A stretch of 64,000 nucleotides of DNA from Magnetovibrio sp. PR-2 (GCF_036689815.1 NZ_JBAHUR010000001.1:397020-461019); one strand, 5' to 3'; positions 53,434-62,151 are shown, counted from the stretch's first letter. Translations and numbers: made by a program. The notes: generated by a model not told the origin, from the sequence alone.

Positions 53434-54457
53434 TTAAGAAACGTAAGTTTGCCGTGCGCGCCGTGGCCGGGGCGTTTTCGACTTCGATCTTATAAGGGAT
53501 GCTTTCGCCCGGGCCCAACTGGTCTTTGGCCAGCGTTTCCGTTTGGCGGCGAATGATTTTGTTTGCCCCGTTGATGATTTCCAGATGCAGTGGTGGCACC
53601 ATGATCGGCTGTTCGGTGATGTTTTGGATGGTGCCTTGGAAGATAAAGATATCAACACCGTCGCGCACTTCGCGCTGCGGGTTCGATTTGTTGATGGCTA
53701 AGCCTTCGCCGGGTTCGACATCCTCTAAGAGGGCATAGAGCCCTTTTGCATCCGGGTACATGTCGATGATCATGTCCTTCATCGCGATGCCACCGCCGGC
53801 AATGGCGATGAACAGAACGGCGAAGGTGATGCCGATGATTTTGCCTGCGGACGATTTCTTTTCGGGCTTGGCAATTTTGAATTGCGGCTTGCCCATGGGA
53901 ATTTCGTCGTCATCCGGTTCCATCAGCGGTTCGCTCAGGCTGTCGGGAATCGGGTCTTGGTCTTCGTCCTCGATGCCCAGATCGGAAATGTCGATGGTTT
54001 CGGCTTGGTCCTCATCGATGTTGTCGAGCATATTTGCGACCGGATCGGGGTCGTCGTCGGAATCGAACAAATTGTCCAAATCGTCTTGAGACAGATCAGC
54101 GTCCGGTTCGGGCTCTGGCTCTGGTTCCGGTTCGGGCTCCGGCATGGGCTCGGGTTCGGGCTCCGGTTCCGGGAAAGGTTCCGGTTCGGGCTCGGGTTCG
54201 GGCTCCGGCATAGGTGGTGGCGGCGGCGGTGGTGCGGGCTGCGGATCGGCCATCACAGGTGCGGGTTGCACCGGTTGAGGCGGCGGCGGCGGGGGTTCGG
54301 GGAACGTAACGTGTTGTTCGCGAACCTCAACCGAATGGACCACGGATTGCTGCCATGTGTAGCCACAGCGGTTACAACGCATCATGGACCCCGTTGGCGC
54401 AATCGCCCCGGGCTTAATGTCGTAATGCGTTCCGCAGTTTGGACAGGTAATAATCAT
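53387..54457 (-). CDS. Zinc-ribbon (MJ0042) membrane protein with PEP-rich linker and DUF3426 domain
   Basis: 356 residues. The N-terminal MJ0042-type zinc ribbon (ITCPNCGTHYDIKPGAIAP then MRCNRCGYTW) has four Cys. A proline-rich run and a long Glu-Pro repeat follow at about 55-120, then an acidic stretch with DDLDNLFDSDDD. One membrane segment lies near 205-227 (IIGITFAVLFIAIAGGGIAM), then a DUF3426-type domain of about 120 residues. Such proteins are common in alphaproteobacteria next to ftsE, as here, where it is divergent from ftsE. The ribbon would be cytoplasmic and the C-terminal domain periplasmic. Function is not known. Confidence 0.85.
   Translation of the reverse strand: MIITCPNCGTHYDIKPGAIAPTGSMMRCNRCGYTWQQSVVHSVEVREQHVTFPEPPPPPPQPVQPAPVMADPQPAPPPPPPPMPEPEPEPEPEPFPEPEPEPEPMPEPEPEPEPEPEPDADLSQDDLDNLFDSDDDPDPVANMLDNIDEDQAETIDISDLGIEDEDQDPIPDSLSEPLMEPDDDEIPMGKPQFKIAKPEKKSSAGKIIGITFAVLFIAIAGGGIAMKDMIIDMYPDAKGLYALLEDVEPGEGLAINKSNPQREVRDGVDIFIFQGTIQNITEQPIMVPPLHLEIINGANKIIRRQTETLAKDQLGPGESIPYKIEVENAPATARTANLRFLSEEEAAAGGAEGDNQ
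54100..54213 (-). repeat. Glu-Pro coding repeat
   Basis: Short degenerate repeats of the type GGCTCCGGTTCC on the plus strand code for runs of Glu-Pro (with Met and Phe breaks) in the zinc-ribbon protein. They form a stiff acidic linker and may vary in length between strains. Confidence 0.8.
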
Positions 54458-54477
54458 CGCAGCACAATCTGTAATAA

Positions 54478-54504
54478 CCTCTAACCTTTATAGGTGGTTA
54501 GAGG
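54478..54504. promoter_or_regulatory. 9-bp inverted repeat between the zinc-ribbon gene and ftsE
   Basis: CCTCTAACC (54478-54486) and GGTTAGAGG (54496-54504) are perfect complements with a 9-base spacer. They lie 21 bases upstream of the zinc-ribbon start and 121 bases before ftsE. An operator or a leader hairpin are both possible. Confidence 0.4.
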
Positions 54505-54624
54505 GGGTAAGGCAAGCCAACCCTCACCCTGGTTATGGACTTCTTAAGCCTGCTCGTGCCATCGTATGGCCCACAGGCGATTCGCACCTTATATTGTGCC
54601 AAAAAGTATTAAGGAATTCCTCCT

Positions 54625-55332
54625 TTGGAAATGGACCCGTCCGTCCCCATTGCGCGATTTGAAAACGTCGGCTTGCGCTACGGCCTTGGGCCGGAGGTGC
54701 TGCAAGACGTGAGTTTCGAGCTCAGTCCCGGATCTTACCACTTTTTGGTGGGGCCTTCGGGGGCAGGCAAATCGTCCCTGTTGAAGCTTATGTACCTGGC
54801 GCACCGCCCCTCTCGGGGCTTGGTCAATTTGTTTGGCTGCGAAATCGCCACGGCCACGCGCGCCGAATTGCCCGCTTTGCGCCGTTCCATCGGCGTGGTG
54901 TTTCAGGAATATCGCCTGCTGGACCACCTTTCCACCTTTGACAATGTCGCGTTGCCGCTGCGTGTGGCTGGGTTTAAAGAAACCGATATACGCCGTCATG
55001 TGGAAGAATTGCTGGTTTGGGTCGGCCTCAAAGACCATATGAGCGCGCGCCCCCCGACCTTGTCGGGCGGTCAAAAGCAGCGTGCTTCCATTGCGCGCGC
55101 CGTGATCGCGCGTCCGCGCTTGCTGATGGCGGATGAGCCCACCGGTAATGTGGACGACCGCATGGGCTATCGTTTGATGCACTTGTTTGATGAACTCAAC
55201 AAGCTGGGCACGACCGTGGTGGTCGCGACCCATAACGAATCCATGGTGCGTGAGCTGGGCCATCCGGTGATGCGTCTTGAGAAAGGCAGCCTCACCATCA
55301 CGCCGGGAACCAAGTCTGGGGGTGCGTCTTGA
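54625..55332 (+). CDS. ftsE: Cell division ATP-binding protein FtsE
   Basis: 235 residues. ABC ATPase with Walker A GPSGAGKSSLLK, Q-loop VFQEYRLLDHLS, signature LSGGQKQRASIARA, Walker B LLMADEPTGNVD and switch His (VATHNE). With FtsX it activates cell-wall hydrolases at the division site. Two starts are possible: TTG 54625 with AAGGA nine bases upstream, or ATG 54631 without a well-placed site; I give the TTG. It begins the operon ftsE-ftsX-DUF218-plsC. Confidence 0.93.
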   Translation: MEMDPSVPIARFENVGLRYGLGPEVLQDVSFELSPGSYHFLVGPSGAGKSSLLKLMYLAHRPSRGLVNLFGCEIATATRAELPALRRSIGVVFQEYRLLDHLSTFDNVALPLRVAGFKETDIRRHVEELLVWVGLKDHMSARPPTLSGGQKQRASIARAVIARPRLLMADEPTGNVDDRMGYRLMHLFDELNKLGTTVVVATHNESMVRELGHPVMRLEKGSLTITPGTKSGGAS

Positions 55333-56216
55333 TGTTTTCGCGCCGCACCGATTTGCCGTTGGATCAAGATTCGCTCAGCCGCTTTTTGCCGTGGCTGATT
55401 GCTTTCATGGTGTTTTTGGCCGCCATGGCGCAGTCGGGCCTGATTGCCCTAGATGAGCTGGCCCGGCGTTGGGACACCGGCATGGCGGCAACGCTGACCG
55501 TGCAAATTCCGGCCGATCCCAATGGATCCCAAGCCGACAACGCACGGCGTTTGCAGCGCGCCATGAACTTGATTTCCCAAACCCGCGGTGTGGTCAGCGC
55601 CGAAGTGGTCAGCGAAGCCAAGGTCCTCAAATTGCTGAGCCCGTGGCTTGGCCAAGTCAACGCCACCGACGTTCCGTTGCCGCGCTTGATCGATGTGGAA
55701 ACGGATGCGGAAGCTGGGCTCGACATTCGGGTGTTGGAACAATCGCTCACCCGCGCCATCAAGGGCGCACAGGTGGACGATCATGGCATTTGGCTGGCGC
55801 GCTTGATTCAGATGGTGCGGTCCCTGGAAGCGTTCGCGGCCTCTGTCTTGGGGCTGATTTTATTGGCGGCGACGGGCACCGTTGTGTTTACCACGCGCAC
55901 GGGTCTGACCGTTCACCGCGAAGCCATTGAAGTGTTGCACCTGACCGGCGCGCAGGACAGTTATATCGCTAAACAGTTCGCTGGGCGGGCCTGGGCCATG
56001 GGGCTCAAGGGCGGCTTGATCGGTATTGTTTTGGCGGTGCCGACATTGATTTTTTTGGGATATGTTGCAGATCGGCTGGAGGCGGGTATGCTGCCCGATA
56101 TGTCCATGCCGCTGGCGGGCTGGATCGCGCTGGGGGTATTGCCGTTGGCTGCGGGACTGGTCGCCGGGCTGACGGCGCGCATCACCGTGATGCGGACCTT
56201 AAAGAGGATGATTTGA
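55332..56216 (+). CDS. ftsX: Cell division protein FtsX
   Basis: 294 residues from ATG 55332, sharing one base with the ftsE stop (TGATG). Four membrane segments: near 15-35 (FLPWLIAFMVFLAAMAQSGL), 160-182 (FAASVLGLILLAATGTVVF), 215-240 and 260-282 (WIALGVLPLAAGLVAGLTA), with an extracytoplasmic domain between the first two. This is the FtsX layout. It is the membrane partner of FtsE. Confidence 0.9.
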   Translation: MFSRRTDLPLDQDSLSRFLPWLIAFMVFLAAMAQSGLIALDELARRWDTGMAATLTVQIPADPNGSQADNARRLQRAMNLISQTRGVVSAEVVSEAKVLKLLSPWLGQVNATDVPLPRLIDVETDAEAGLDIRVLEQSLTRAIKGAQVDDHGIWLARLIQMVRSLEAFAASVLGLILLAATGTVVFTTRTGLTVHREAIEVLHLTGAQDSYIAKQFAGRAWAMGLKGGLIGIVLAVPTLIFLGYVADRLEAGMLPDMSMPLAGWIALGVLPLAAGLVAGLTARITVMRTLKRMI

Positions 56217-56217
56217 G

Positions 56218-56838
56218 ATGACCCGCCCCCCGTTTCGACGCCGCGCACAACACACCATATCCCGCATCGGCGGGGCCTTGATTTTGCTGGCGGGCATTTG
56301 GGGTGCGGGTTTGTTTAAGTACGCCGACGCCATCCCCACCCAAGTGGACGACACCACCACCAAGACCGACGCCATCGTTGTGCTCACGGGAGGCAGTGGG
56401 CGGCTGGACGAAGGTTTAAAGCTGCTCAATGAGGGCGCGGCTGAAAAGCTCTATATCTCCGGTGTGTATAAAGGCGTTGATATGCGTGCCTTGTTGGAGC
56501 ATTACCGCCAAAACCCGGACGAGCTGAATTGCTGTGTCAGCATCGGGTACGCCGAAGACACCATCGCCAACGCCACCGAAACCCACGACTGGGTGGAACA
56601 AAACAACATTCAAAGCGTGCGCTTGGTGACGTCGGGCTATCACATGCCGCGTTCGGTCTTGGAGTTCAACCACGCCATGGCGGATATGGAGCTGGTCGAA
56701 CATCCCGTGTTCCCCCCCCACGTGAAACAAGATCAATGGTGGGCGTGGCCCGGAACCACGGGATTGATCGTTGGCGAATACAATAAGTTTCTTTTGGCCT
56801 GGGTTCGCCATAAGATCATGGCGTTGTTCCATAAGTAA
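56218..56838 (+). CDS. DUF218 (YdcF/SanA-like) membrane-anchored protein
   Basis: 206 residues. An N-terminal membrane segment (IGGALILLAGIWGAGLF) is followed by the DUF218 domain: DAIVVLTGGSGRLDEGLKLL, AEKLYISGVYKG, EDTIANATET and VRLVTSGYHMPRSVLEF. DUF218 proteins are thought to work on the cell envelope, and Ydc F binds SAM; neither role is proven here. It starts two bases after ftsX and precedes plsC, a fixed neighbourhood in alphaproteobacteria. Confidence 0.85.
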   Translation: MTRPPFRRRAQHTISRIGGALILLAGIWGAGLFKYADAIPTQVDDTTTKTDAIVVLTGGSGRLDEGLKLLNEGAAEKLYISGVYKGVDMRALLEHYRQNPDELNCCVSIGYAEDTIANATETHDWVEQNNIQSVRLVTSGYHMPRSVLEFNHAMADMELVEHPVFPPHVKQDQWWAWPGTTGLIVGEYNKFLLAWVRHKIMALFHK

Positions 56839-56853
56839 GAGATCTCCCCGTAT

Positions 56854-57627
56854 ATGCTGCTCACCACCATCCGTTCGATTATTTACAACCTGACGTTTTT
56901 TATCGGCGGCTGCGTGATGTCGGTCGTCATGCTGCCGACTTTGCTGTTGTCGCGCTCAAAGGTGCAAGGCGCGCTCGCCGGCTGGTCTGGGTTGGTGTAT
57001 TGGGGATTGCGCAACATCATCGGTCTGAGGTGGGAGGTACGCGGCCTGGAAAACCTGCCCGATGAACCGTGCGTCTTTGCGTGCAAACATCAAAGCGCTT
57101 GGGAGACGGGGATCTTCTATCACATCTCTCAAGACCCGGCGTACATCTTGAAAAAAGAGCTTCTGTCCATACCGCTTTTTGGTTGGTATTTGACCCGTTC
57201 CGGCGCCATCGCCATCGACCGTAAAGCGGGGGCATCGGCCTTGAAGGGCATGGTGAACGGTTCCAAGGCCCGCATAGCGCGGGGCCAAAACGTGGTGATC
57301 TTTCCCGAAGGCACACGCTCGGCCCCCGGTAAACCCGGAACTTATCATCCCGGTGTGGCGGCCATTTATAAAGGCGTGGATGCACCGTTGGTTCCCGTGG
57401 CCCTGAACTCGGGCCTGTTTTGGCAGCGCCGCAGCTTTTTGAAACGCCCCGGTGTTATCACCGTCGAAATCTTGCCGCCCATCGAAAAGGGGCTTGATCG
57501 CAAGACGTTTATGAAGACCTTGCAGGCCAATATCGAAGACGGCTCCAACCGCTTGATCGACGAGGCCCGCGCGATTTATCCCCTCGCTTTGCCGGCACCG
57601 AAAGACGATAACGGCGAGAGTTCTTAA
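56854..57627 (+). CDS. plsC: 1-acyl-sn-glycerol-3-phosphate acyltransferase
   Basis: 257 residues. Membrane segment near 8-30, then the acyltransferase motifs CKHQSAWET (His-x4 with Glu in place of the usual Asp, the form seen in many alphaproteobacterial PlsC), KKELLSIPLFGW, and FPEGTRSAPG. It makes phosphatidic acid for all glycerolipids. Last gene of the ftsE operon, 15 bases after DUF218. Confidence 0.92.
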   Translation: MLLTTIRSIIYNLTFFIGGCVMSVVMLPTLLLSRSKVQGALAGWSGLVYWGLRNIIGLRWEVRGLENLPDEPCVFACKHQSAWETGIFYHISQDPAYILKKELLSIPLFGWYLTRSGAIAIDRKAGASALKGMVNGSKARIARGQNVVIFPEGTRSAPGKPGTYHPGVAAIYKGVDAPLVPVALNSGLFWQRRSFLKRPGVITVEILPPIEKGLDRKTFMKTLQANIEDGSNRLIDEARAIYPLALPAPKDDNGESS

Positions 57628-57677
57628 CCCGTCTCAACATTCCATAGCAACGCATTGAAACTGCCACTCTTTTACCC

Positions 57678-57744
57678 TGTGGATAAAGTAGTGGATTTTT
57701 CTGCTCGGGTATTTGTCGGTTTGTCCACATCCCCCTGGGGATAA
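57678..57744. promoter_or_regulatory. Cluster of three DnaA-box-like sites
   Basis: One perfect box (TGTGGATAA at 57678-57686, the reverse of TTATCCACA) and two with one mismatch (TTGTCCACA 57721-57729; TGGGGATAA 57736-57744, reverse of TTATCCCCA) lie in 67 bases of non-coding DNA. They stand 288-354 bases before the ribonucleotide reductase gene. DnaA control of ribonucleotide reductase is known in E. coli for nrdAB. Confidence 0.5.
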
Positions 57745-57856
57745 GCGGTGCACGAAATAGGATAGCTTGTGCGTGCGCTCATGCGTCCAATGTGTAGGAT
57801 GCAGCCTCAAGACTTCGTTCTCCGTCCGTCGAAGAGAAACAAAGAGAGAACATTTC

Positions 57857-57885
57857 TTGACCAAAGCCCGTTCGGGGCGTACACT
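57857..57885 (+). promoter_or_regulatory. Likely sigma-70 promoter of nrdJ
   Basis: TTGACC (57857-57862) and TACACT (57880-57885) are 17 bases apart. An inverted repeat GAAACAT-CTT-ATGTTTC follows at 57904-57920, and GC-rich hairpin text at about 57955-57980 makes a structured leader of about 140 bases. No cobalamin riboswitch (B12 box) could be found. This is the only gap over 300 bases in the window. Confidence 0.5.
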
Positions 57886-58031
57886 TAGGGGATCAACGAC
57901 ATAGAAACATCTTATGTTTCAATAGGTTGACAAAACCCGGCTCCGGTTGGGCGCGGCTGCGTCCGGTTTGGGGCCGCAGGTGTGCGTTTCCATCGATAGA
58001 ACGCCGAGTTTAAGCAGGAGCAACCCCCGCC

Positions 58032-61000
58032 ATGGTGCCGCAAACGCCAATGCTTCCCATCTCCCAACACATTTGGGACATGAAATACCGCCTCAAAGGC
58101 GCGGATGGGCGAGCTGTGGACAAATCCATCGACGACACGTGGCGTCGTGTGGCTAAGGCCTTGTCTTTGGGTGAGATTGAGGCCACCGAGTGGGAGCAGC
58201 AGTTCTACGAAATCATGGCCGATTTCAAGTTTTTGCCGGCCGGGCGCATCATCGCCGGCGCGGGGGTGGAACGCAACGTCACCCTGTTCAATTGCTTCGT
58301 CATGGGCGACATCCCCGATTCCATGGGCGGCATTTTCGACCAGCTCAAAGAAGCCGCACTGACCATGCAACAAGGCGGCGGCATCGGTTACGATTTTTCC
58401 TCGCTCCGCCCACGCGGGGCCGAGGTGAAAAAGATCGGCGCGGATGCGTCGGGACCCCTGTCGTTCATGGACGTGTGGGACAGCATGTGCCGCACCATTA
58501 TGTCCGCCGGATCTCGTCGGGGTGCGATGATGGGTGTGATGCGCTGCGACCATCCCGACATCGAAGCCTTCATCGAAGCCAAACAAGAACCGGGGCGGCT
58601 GCGCATGTTCAACCTGTCGGTCTTGGTTACCGACGATTTCATGGACGCGGTTAAAGCGGACGAAAGCTGGGACTTGGCGTTTGACGGCGAAGTCTACAAG
58701 ACGCTTCCCGCGCGCGATCTGTGGGATCAGATCATGCGCGCGACCTATGCGTATGCAGAGCCGGGGGTGATCTTTATCGATCGCATCAACCGCCTCAATA
58801 ATCTCAATTACTGCGAAACCATCCACGCCACCAATCCTTGCGTGACGGCAGACACTTGGGTGCAGACGTCCGCAGGCCCGCGTCAGGTGGGCCAGCTTGT
58901 CGGCACGCGCTTTGAAGCCCTCGTCGATGGTGAGCCGCATGCAACCGCGGACGCAGGTTTTTTCTCTACGGGAACAAAAGACGTTTTGCGACTGGTGACG
59001 TGTGACGGTCATGCTTTGCGCCTGACGTCGAATCACTTAGTGCGCAGGGTTAAGCACAAAACCCGTGATGTTCTGGAAACGGCTTGGGTCGAAGCTGGGC
59101 AACTTGTTCCAGGTGATGAAGTGATGTTGCACGACCACCGCGGTGCAGAAGGCTGGGCCGGAACCGGCACCCAGGGCCAAGGCTACTTGTTGGGCCAGTT
59201 GGTCGGCGATGGTGTTCTCAAAGAAGACAAAGCTGTGTTGAGTGTGTGGATGCCCCCTTTAGCGGTCAATGGCGGTGGCAACGGTGCACCGGGCGTCCAT
59301 GCAGTGATGGATGCCACCTTGGAAGCTGTCAAAGAGTTTCCCACGCGGGCTGATTTCCAGGGATGGTCCGAGGTCCCCGGGCGCAACGAATTCCGTTTGA
59401 GCTTTGCGGGCCTGCAGGCTTTGGCGTTCGACTTCGGCATGTCCCCGGGCAATAAAGTAGTTGGGCCTAAGGTCGAAGCGACCTCATCCGTTTTCCATAT
59501 GGGTTTCTTGCGCGGCTTTTTCGACGCCGATGGTTCGGTCCAAGGTACGCAAAACAAAGGTGTGAGCGTCCGCTTGGCCCAAAGCGCCCTGGACAGATTG
59601 CAAGCTGTGCAACGCATGTTGTTGCGCCTGGGCATCAGCTCCACAATCTATCAAGACCGCCGCCCTGCCGGGCCGCGCGCCCTGCCGGACGGTCAAGGGG
59701 GACTTCGCGACTACGACTGTGCCGCTCAGCATGAGCTGGTGATTTCCGGCGAAAACTTGGGCGTCTTCCAAGACCGTGTCGGGTTTGCCGACACCGAAAA
59801 AATGGCGAAGCTTGACGCCGCATTATCCAGCTACAAACGGGCTTTGAACCGAGAACGTTTTATCACTGAGGTTCAAGATATTGCTGCCGACGGGCAAGAA
59901 GAAGTCTTCGACGTTCAAGTGCCGGGCAAAAATGCTTTCGACGCCAATGGGCTCTATGTGCACAACTGTGGTGAACAGCCGCTGCCGCCTTATGGGGCGT
60001 GCTTGTTGGGTTCGGTCAACTTGGCGCGCATGGTCAACGATCCGTTCACCGACGTTGCCGACATCGACATTCCGTCTTTGGCGCGCTTGGTCAAAACCGC
60101 CGTGCGCATGATGGACAACGTCATTGACGTGTCGCGCTTTCCCCTAGAAGAACAACAAAACGAAGCCCGCGCCAAACGCCGCATCGGCTTGGGCGTAACG
60201 GGTCTGGCCGACGCTTTGATCATGTGCAATGCACGCTATGGGTCGGCGCGTGCGGTGACATTGACCGAGACCTGGATGAAAGCCATTGAGCGCGCTGCTT
60301 ATCTGGCGTCGACCGAGCTCGCCCGCGAAAAAGGGCCGTTCCCGCTGTTCGACGGTGAAAAATATTTAGGCGGCGAAATGATCCAGGGCTTGGACACGGA
60401 CGTGCAAGAGGCCGTGCGCGACTACGGCATTCGCAACGCGCTGATCACGTCTATTGCGCCTACGGGCACCATCTCGTTGTTTGCCGACAATGTGTCCAGC
60501 GGACTGGAACCGGTGTTCAGCTTCAAATACACCCGCCACGTTTTGCAGCCCGACGGCTCGCGCAAAGAAGAAGAGGTCGCGGACTACGCGTATCGCATGT
60601 TCAAAAAGCTGCGCGGCGAAAACGCAACCCTCACCGACGCGTTTGTGGACGCCCAAAGCCTCAGCCCCAAAGACCACTTGGTGATGCAGGCGGCGGTGCA
60701 GAAATATGTGGATAGCTCGATATCTAAAACCATCAACTGCCCCGAAGAAATCAGCTTCGACGCGTTCAAAGACATCTACATGGAAGCTTATGATTTGGGT
60801 CTCAAGGGCTGCACCACGTACCGCCCCAACGATGTGACGGGCGCTGTGTTGGAGGTCAAGGGCGACAAAAAATCCAAGGCCAAAGAACCCGAACAGCCGA
60901 GCCTGCCGTTCGACAAACCCGCCGCCCAAGTCAAACCCAAAGACGAAGGCGACAGCGGCGCCATCCACCGCATGTTCGAACCCCTGGAACGCCCGGAATT

Positions 61001-61532
61001 CTTGAAAGGCCACACCTACAAGCTCAACTGGCCGGAAAGCGAGCACGCGCTCTACGTCACCATTAACGATTTCTTGGACGATGGCCGCGAACGCCCGTTT
61101 GAAGTCTTCATCAACTCCAAAAATATGGAGCACTACGCCTGGACGGTGGCTCTGTGCCGCATGATCTCCGCCGTGTTCCGCCGGGGTGGGGATGTGTCGT
61201 TCGTGGTGGAAGAGCTGAAAAACGTGTTCGATCCCCGCGGCGGCCACTGGGTCGGCGGCAAGTACGTGCCGTCTTTGTTGGCGGCTTTGGGCGAAGTGAT
61301 CGAACGCCACATGATCGCCATCGGGTTCCTCAAAACCGACGACGGCTTCAACGACACGGAATCCGAAGCCCAAGTGGTGAACCTCAACGCCGCCCCGTCT
61401 GCGGGAGAGGGCGAAGACGACCACCCCCACAATCGCGGCATGCGCTTCTGCCCCAAATGCAACCAACCGGGCCTAATCCAACAGTCCGGGTGTGACACGT
61501 GTTTGGAGTGCGGGTATTCGAAGTGCGGGTAA
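58032..61532 (+). CDS. nrdJ: B12-dependent ribonucleoside-diphosphate reductase, interrupted by an intein
   Basis: 1166 residues as translated; 790 after removing the intein. A class II reductase makes deoxyribonucleotides with adenosylcobalamin and does not need oxygen. Extein text: EWEQQFYEIMADFKFLPAGR, MQQGGGIGYDFSSLRPRGA, SRRGAMMGVMRCDHPDI, the active-site NPC / CGEQPLPPYGACLLGSVNL, SIAPTGTISLFADNVSSGLEP and KGCTTYRP. The C-terminus is a Cys-rich tail (CPKCNQPGLIQQSGCDTC, then CGYSKCG) that shuttles electrons. AGGAG stands 11 bases before ATG 58032; ATG 58050 is an alternative. Adenosylcobalamin is likely supplied by the adenosyltransferase at 29.6 kb. Confidence 0.93.
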   Translation: MVPQTPMLPISQHIWDMKYRLKGADGRAVDKSIDDTWRRVAKALSLGEIEATEWEQQFYEIMADFKFLPAGRIIAGAGVERNVTLFNCFVMGDIPDSMGGIFDQLKEAALTMQQGGGIGYDFSSLRPRGAEVKKIGADASGPLSFMDVWDSMCRTIMSAGSRRGAMMGVMRCDHPDIEAFIEAKQEPGRLRMFNLSVLVTDDFMDAVKADESWDLAFDGEVYKTLPARDLWDQIMRATYAYAEPGVIFIDRINRLNNLNYCETIHATNPCVTADTWVQTSAGPRQVGQLVGTRFEALVDGEPHATADAGFFSTGTKDVLRLVTCDGHALRLTSNHLVRRVKHKTRDVLETAWVEAGQLVPGDEVMLHDHRGAEGWAGTGTQGQGYLLGQLVGDGVLKEDKAVLSVWMPPLAVNGGGNGAPGVHAVMDATLEAVKEFPTRADFQGWSEVPGRNEFRLSFAGLQALAFDFGMSPGNKVVGPKVEATSSVFHMGFLRGFFDADGSVQGTQNKGVSVRLAQSALDRLQAVQRMLLRLGISSTIYQDRRPAGPRALPDGQGGLRDYDCAAQHELVISGENLGVFQDRVGFADTEKMAKLDAALSSYKRALNRERFITEVQDIAADGQEEVFDVQVPGKNAFDANGLYVHNCGEQPLPPYGACLLGSVNLARMVNDPFTDVADIDIPSLARLVKTAVRMMDNVIDVSRFPLEEQQNEARAKRRIGLGVTGLADALIMCNARYGSARAVTLTETWMKAIERAAYLASTELAREKGPFPLFDGEKYLGGEMIQGLDTDVQEAVRDYGIRNALITSIAPTGTISLFADNVSSGLEPVFSFKYTRHVLQPDGSRKEEEVADYAYRMFKKLRGENATLTDAFVDAQSLSPKDHLVMQAAVQKYVDSSISKTINCPEEISFDAFKDIYMEAYDLGLKGCTTYRPNDVTGAVLEVKGDKKSKAKEPEQPSLPFDKPAAQVKPKDEGDSGAIHRMFEPLERPEFLKGHTYKLNWPESEHALYVTINDFLDDGRERPFEVFINSKNMEHYAWTVALCRMISAVFRRGGDVSFVVEELKNVFDPRGGHWVGGKYVPSLLAALGEVIERHMIAIGFLKTDDGFNDTESEAQVVNLNAAPSAGEGEDDHPHNRGMRFCPKCNQPGLIQQSGCDTCLECGYSKCG
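58839..59966 (+). mobile_element. LAGLIDADG-endonuclease intein in NrdJ
   Basis: 376 residues, host positions 270-645. Block A begins with Cys1 (CVTADTWVQT), block B is LRLTSNHLV with the TxxH pattern, the two endonuclease motifs are GYLLGQLVGDGVL and MGFLRGFFDADGSV, block F is VFDVQVPGKNAFDANG and block G is YVHN before Cys+1. All splicing residues (Cys1, block B Thr and His, His-Asn end, Cys+1) are present, so it should splice. Both endonuclease motifs keep an acidic residue, so homing may still work. The +1 Cys belongs to CGEQPL of the host. Confidence 0.93.
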
Positions 61533-61596
61533 ACCCCAATAGTCCGAATAATGATTTTGCCGTAATCTAGTCCCAACAAAAAGGGGAGTAGAAGAC

Positions 61597-62151
61597 ATGA
61601 ACTTTTTCGTGAAGGTTGGTGCTGGGGTCGCCGTGGCGCTGTTGATTGCGGGCGCGGTTGAAGCTGCCCCCATGCGGTCAGACGGTATTCACACCCAAGA
61701 CTGGATGAAGTCCGACAGCTTCTTGGATTTGAAAGAAGATCTGACCGAGGCCCTGGATGCGGGCCGGGATCTGGTCATTATCTTTGAACAGCCCGGCTGT
61801 GGTGCGTGCAAACGGTTGCATGAGGTTAACTTTGTCGAGCCCGCGTTGGTCAAAACCATCACAGAAAATTTTGATGTGTTGCAGATCAATCTCTACGGCA
61901 ATGTCACCGTCACCGACTTTGACGGCGAAGAGCTGAGCGAGGGCGACTTCGCCATTAAGCACCGCGTCAACTTCACCCCCACCACCATGTTCATCGGTGA
62001 GGACGGCAAAGAGGTCTTCCGCCTGCCCGGCTATTTCAAACCGTATTATTACCAAAGCGGCTTTGAATTCGTCATGGACGGCGCCCCGCAAGAAGGCCAG
62101 GTGTTCCCCCGTTGGCTCAAAGCCAAACGCGCCAAATCCACCACCGAATGA
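61597..62151 (+). CDS. Periplasmic SoxW-like thioredoxin
   Basis: 184 residues with a signal peptide (VGAGVAVALLIAGAVEAAP). Active site EQPGCGACKRLHEVNF (CGAC) and a cis-Pro region NFTPTTMFIGEDGKEVFRLPGY. This is the SoxW type, reductases of periplasmic proteins, first named in sulphur oxidation; no sox genes are here. GGGGAG lies ten bases before the ATG. It may serve cytochrome c maturation, since a multihaem subunit follows on the other strand. Confidence 0.85.
   Translation: MNFFVKVGAGVAVALLIAGAVEAAPMRSDGIHTQDWMKSDSFLDLKEDLTEALDAGRDLVIIFEQPGCGACKRLHEVNFVEPALVKTITENFDVLQINLYGNVTVTDFDGEELSEGDFAIKHRVNFTPTTMFIGEDGKEVFRLPGYFKPYYYQSGFEFVMDGAPQEGQVFPRWLKAKRAKSTTE

Noticed and set aside
54100-54213. 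CRISPR-like repeat array
   Set aside because: The repeats are short, in frame and code for Glu-Pro; there are no spacers.
57678-57744. Replication origin
   Set aside because: Three DnaA-type sites exist, but no AT-rich unwinding region and no origin-linked genes such as dnaA, gidA or hemE are near.
57880-58031. Cobalamin riboswitch before nrdJ
   Set aside because: The leader has hairpins, but the conserved B12-box text could not be found there or before ecm.
60366-61466. Long open frame antisense to the ribonucleotide reductase
   Set aside because: Opposite a conserved gene, no motifs, and no ribosome site.
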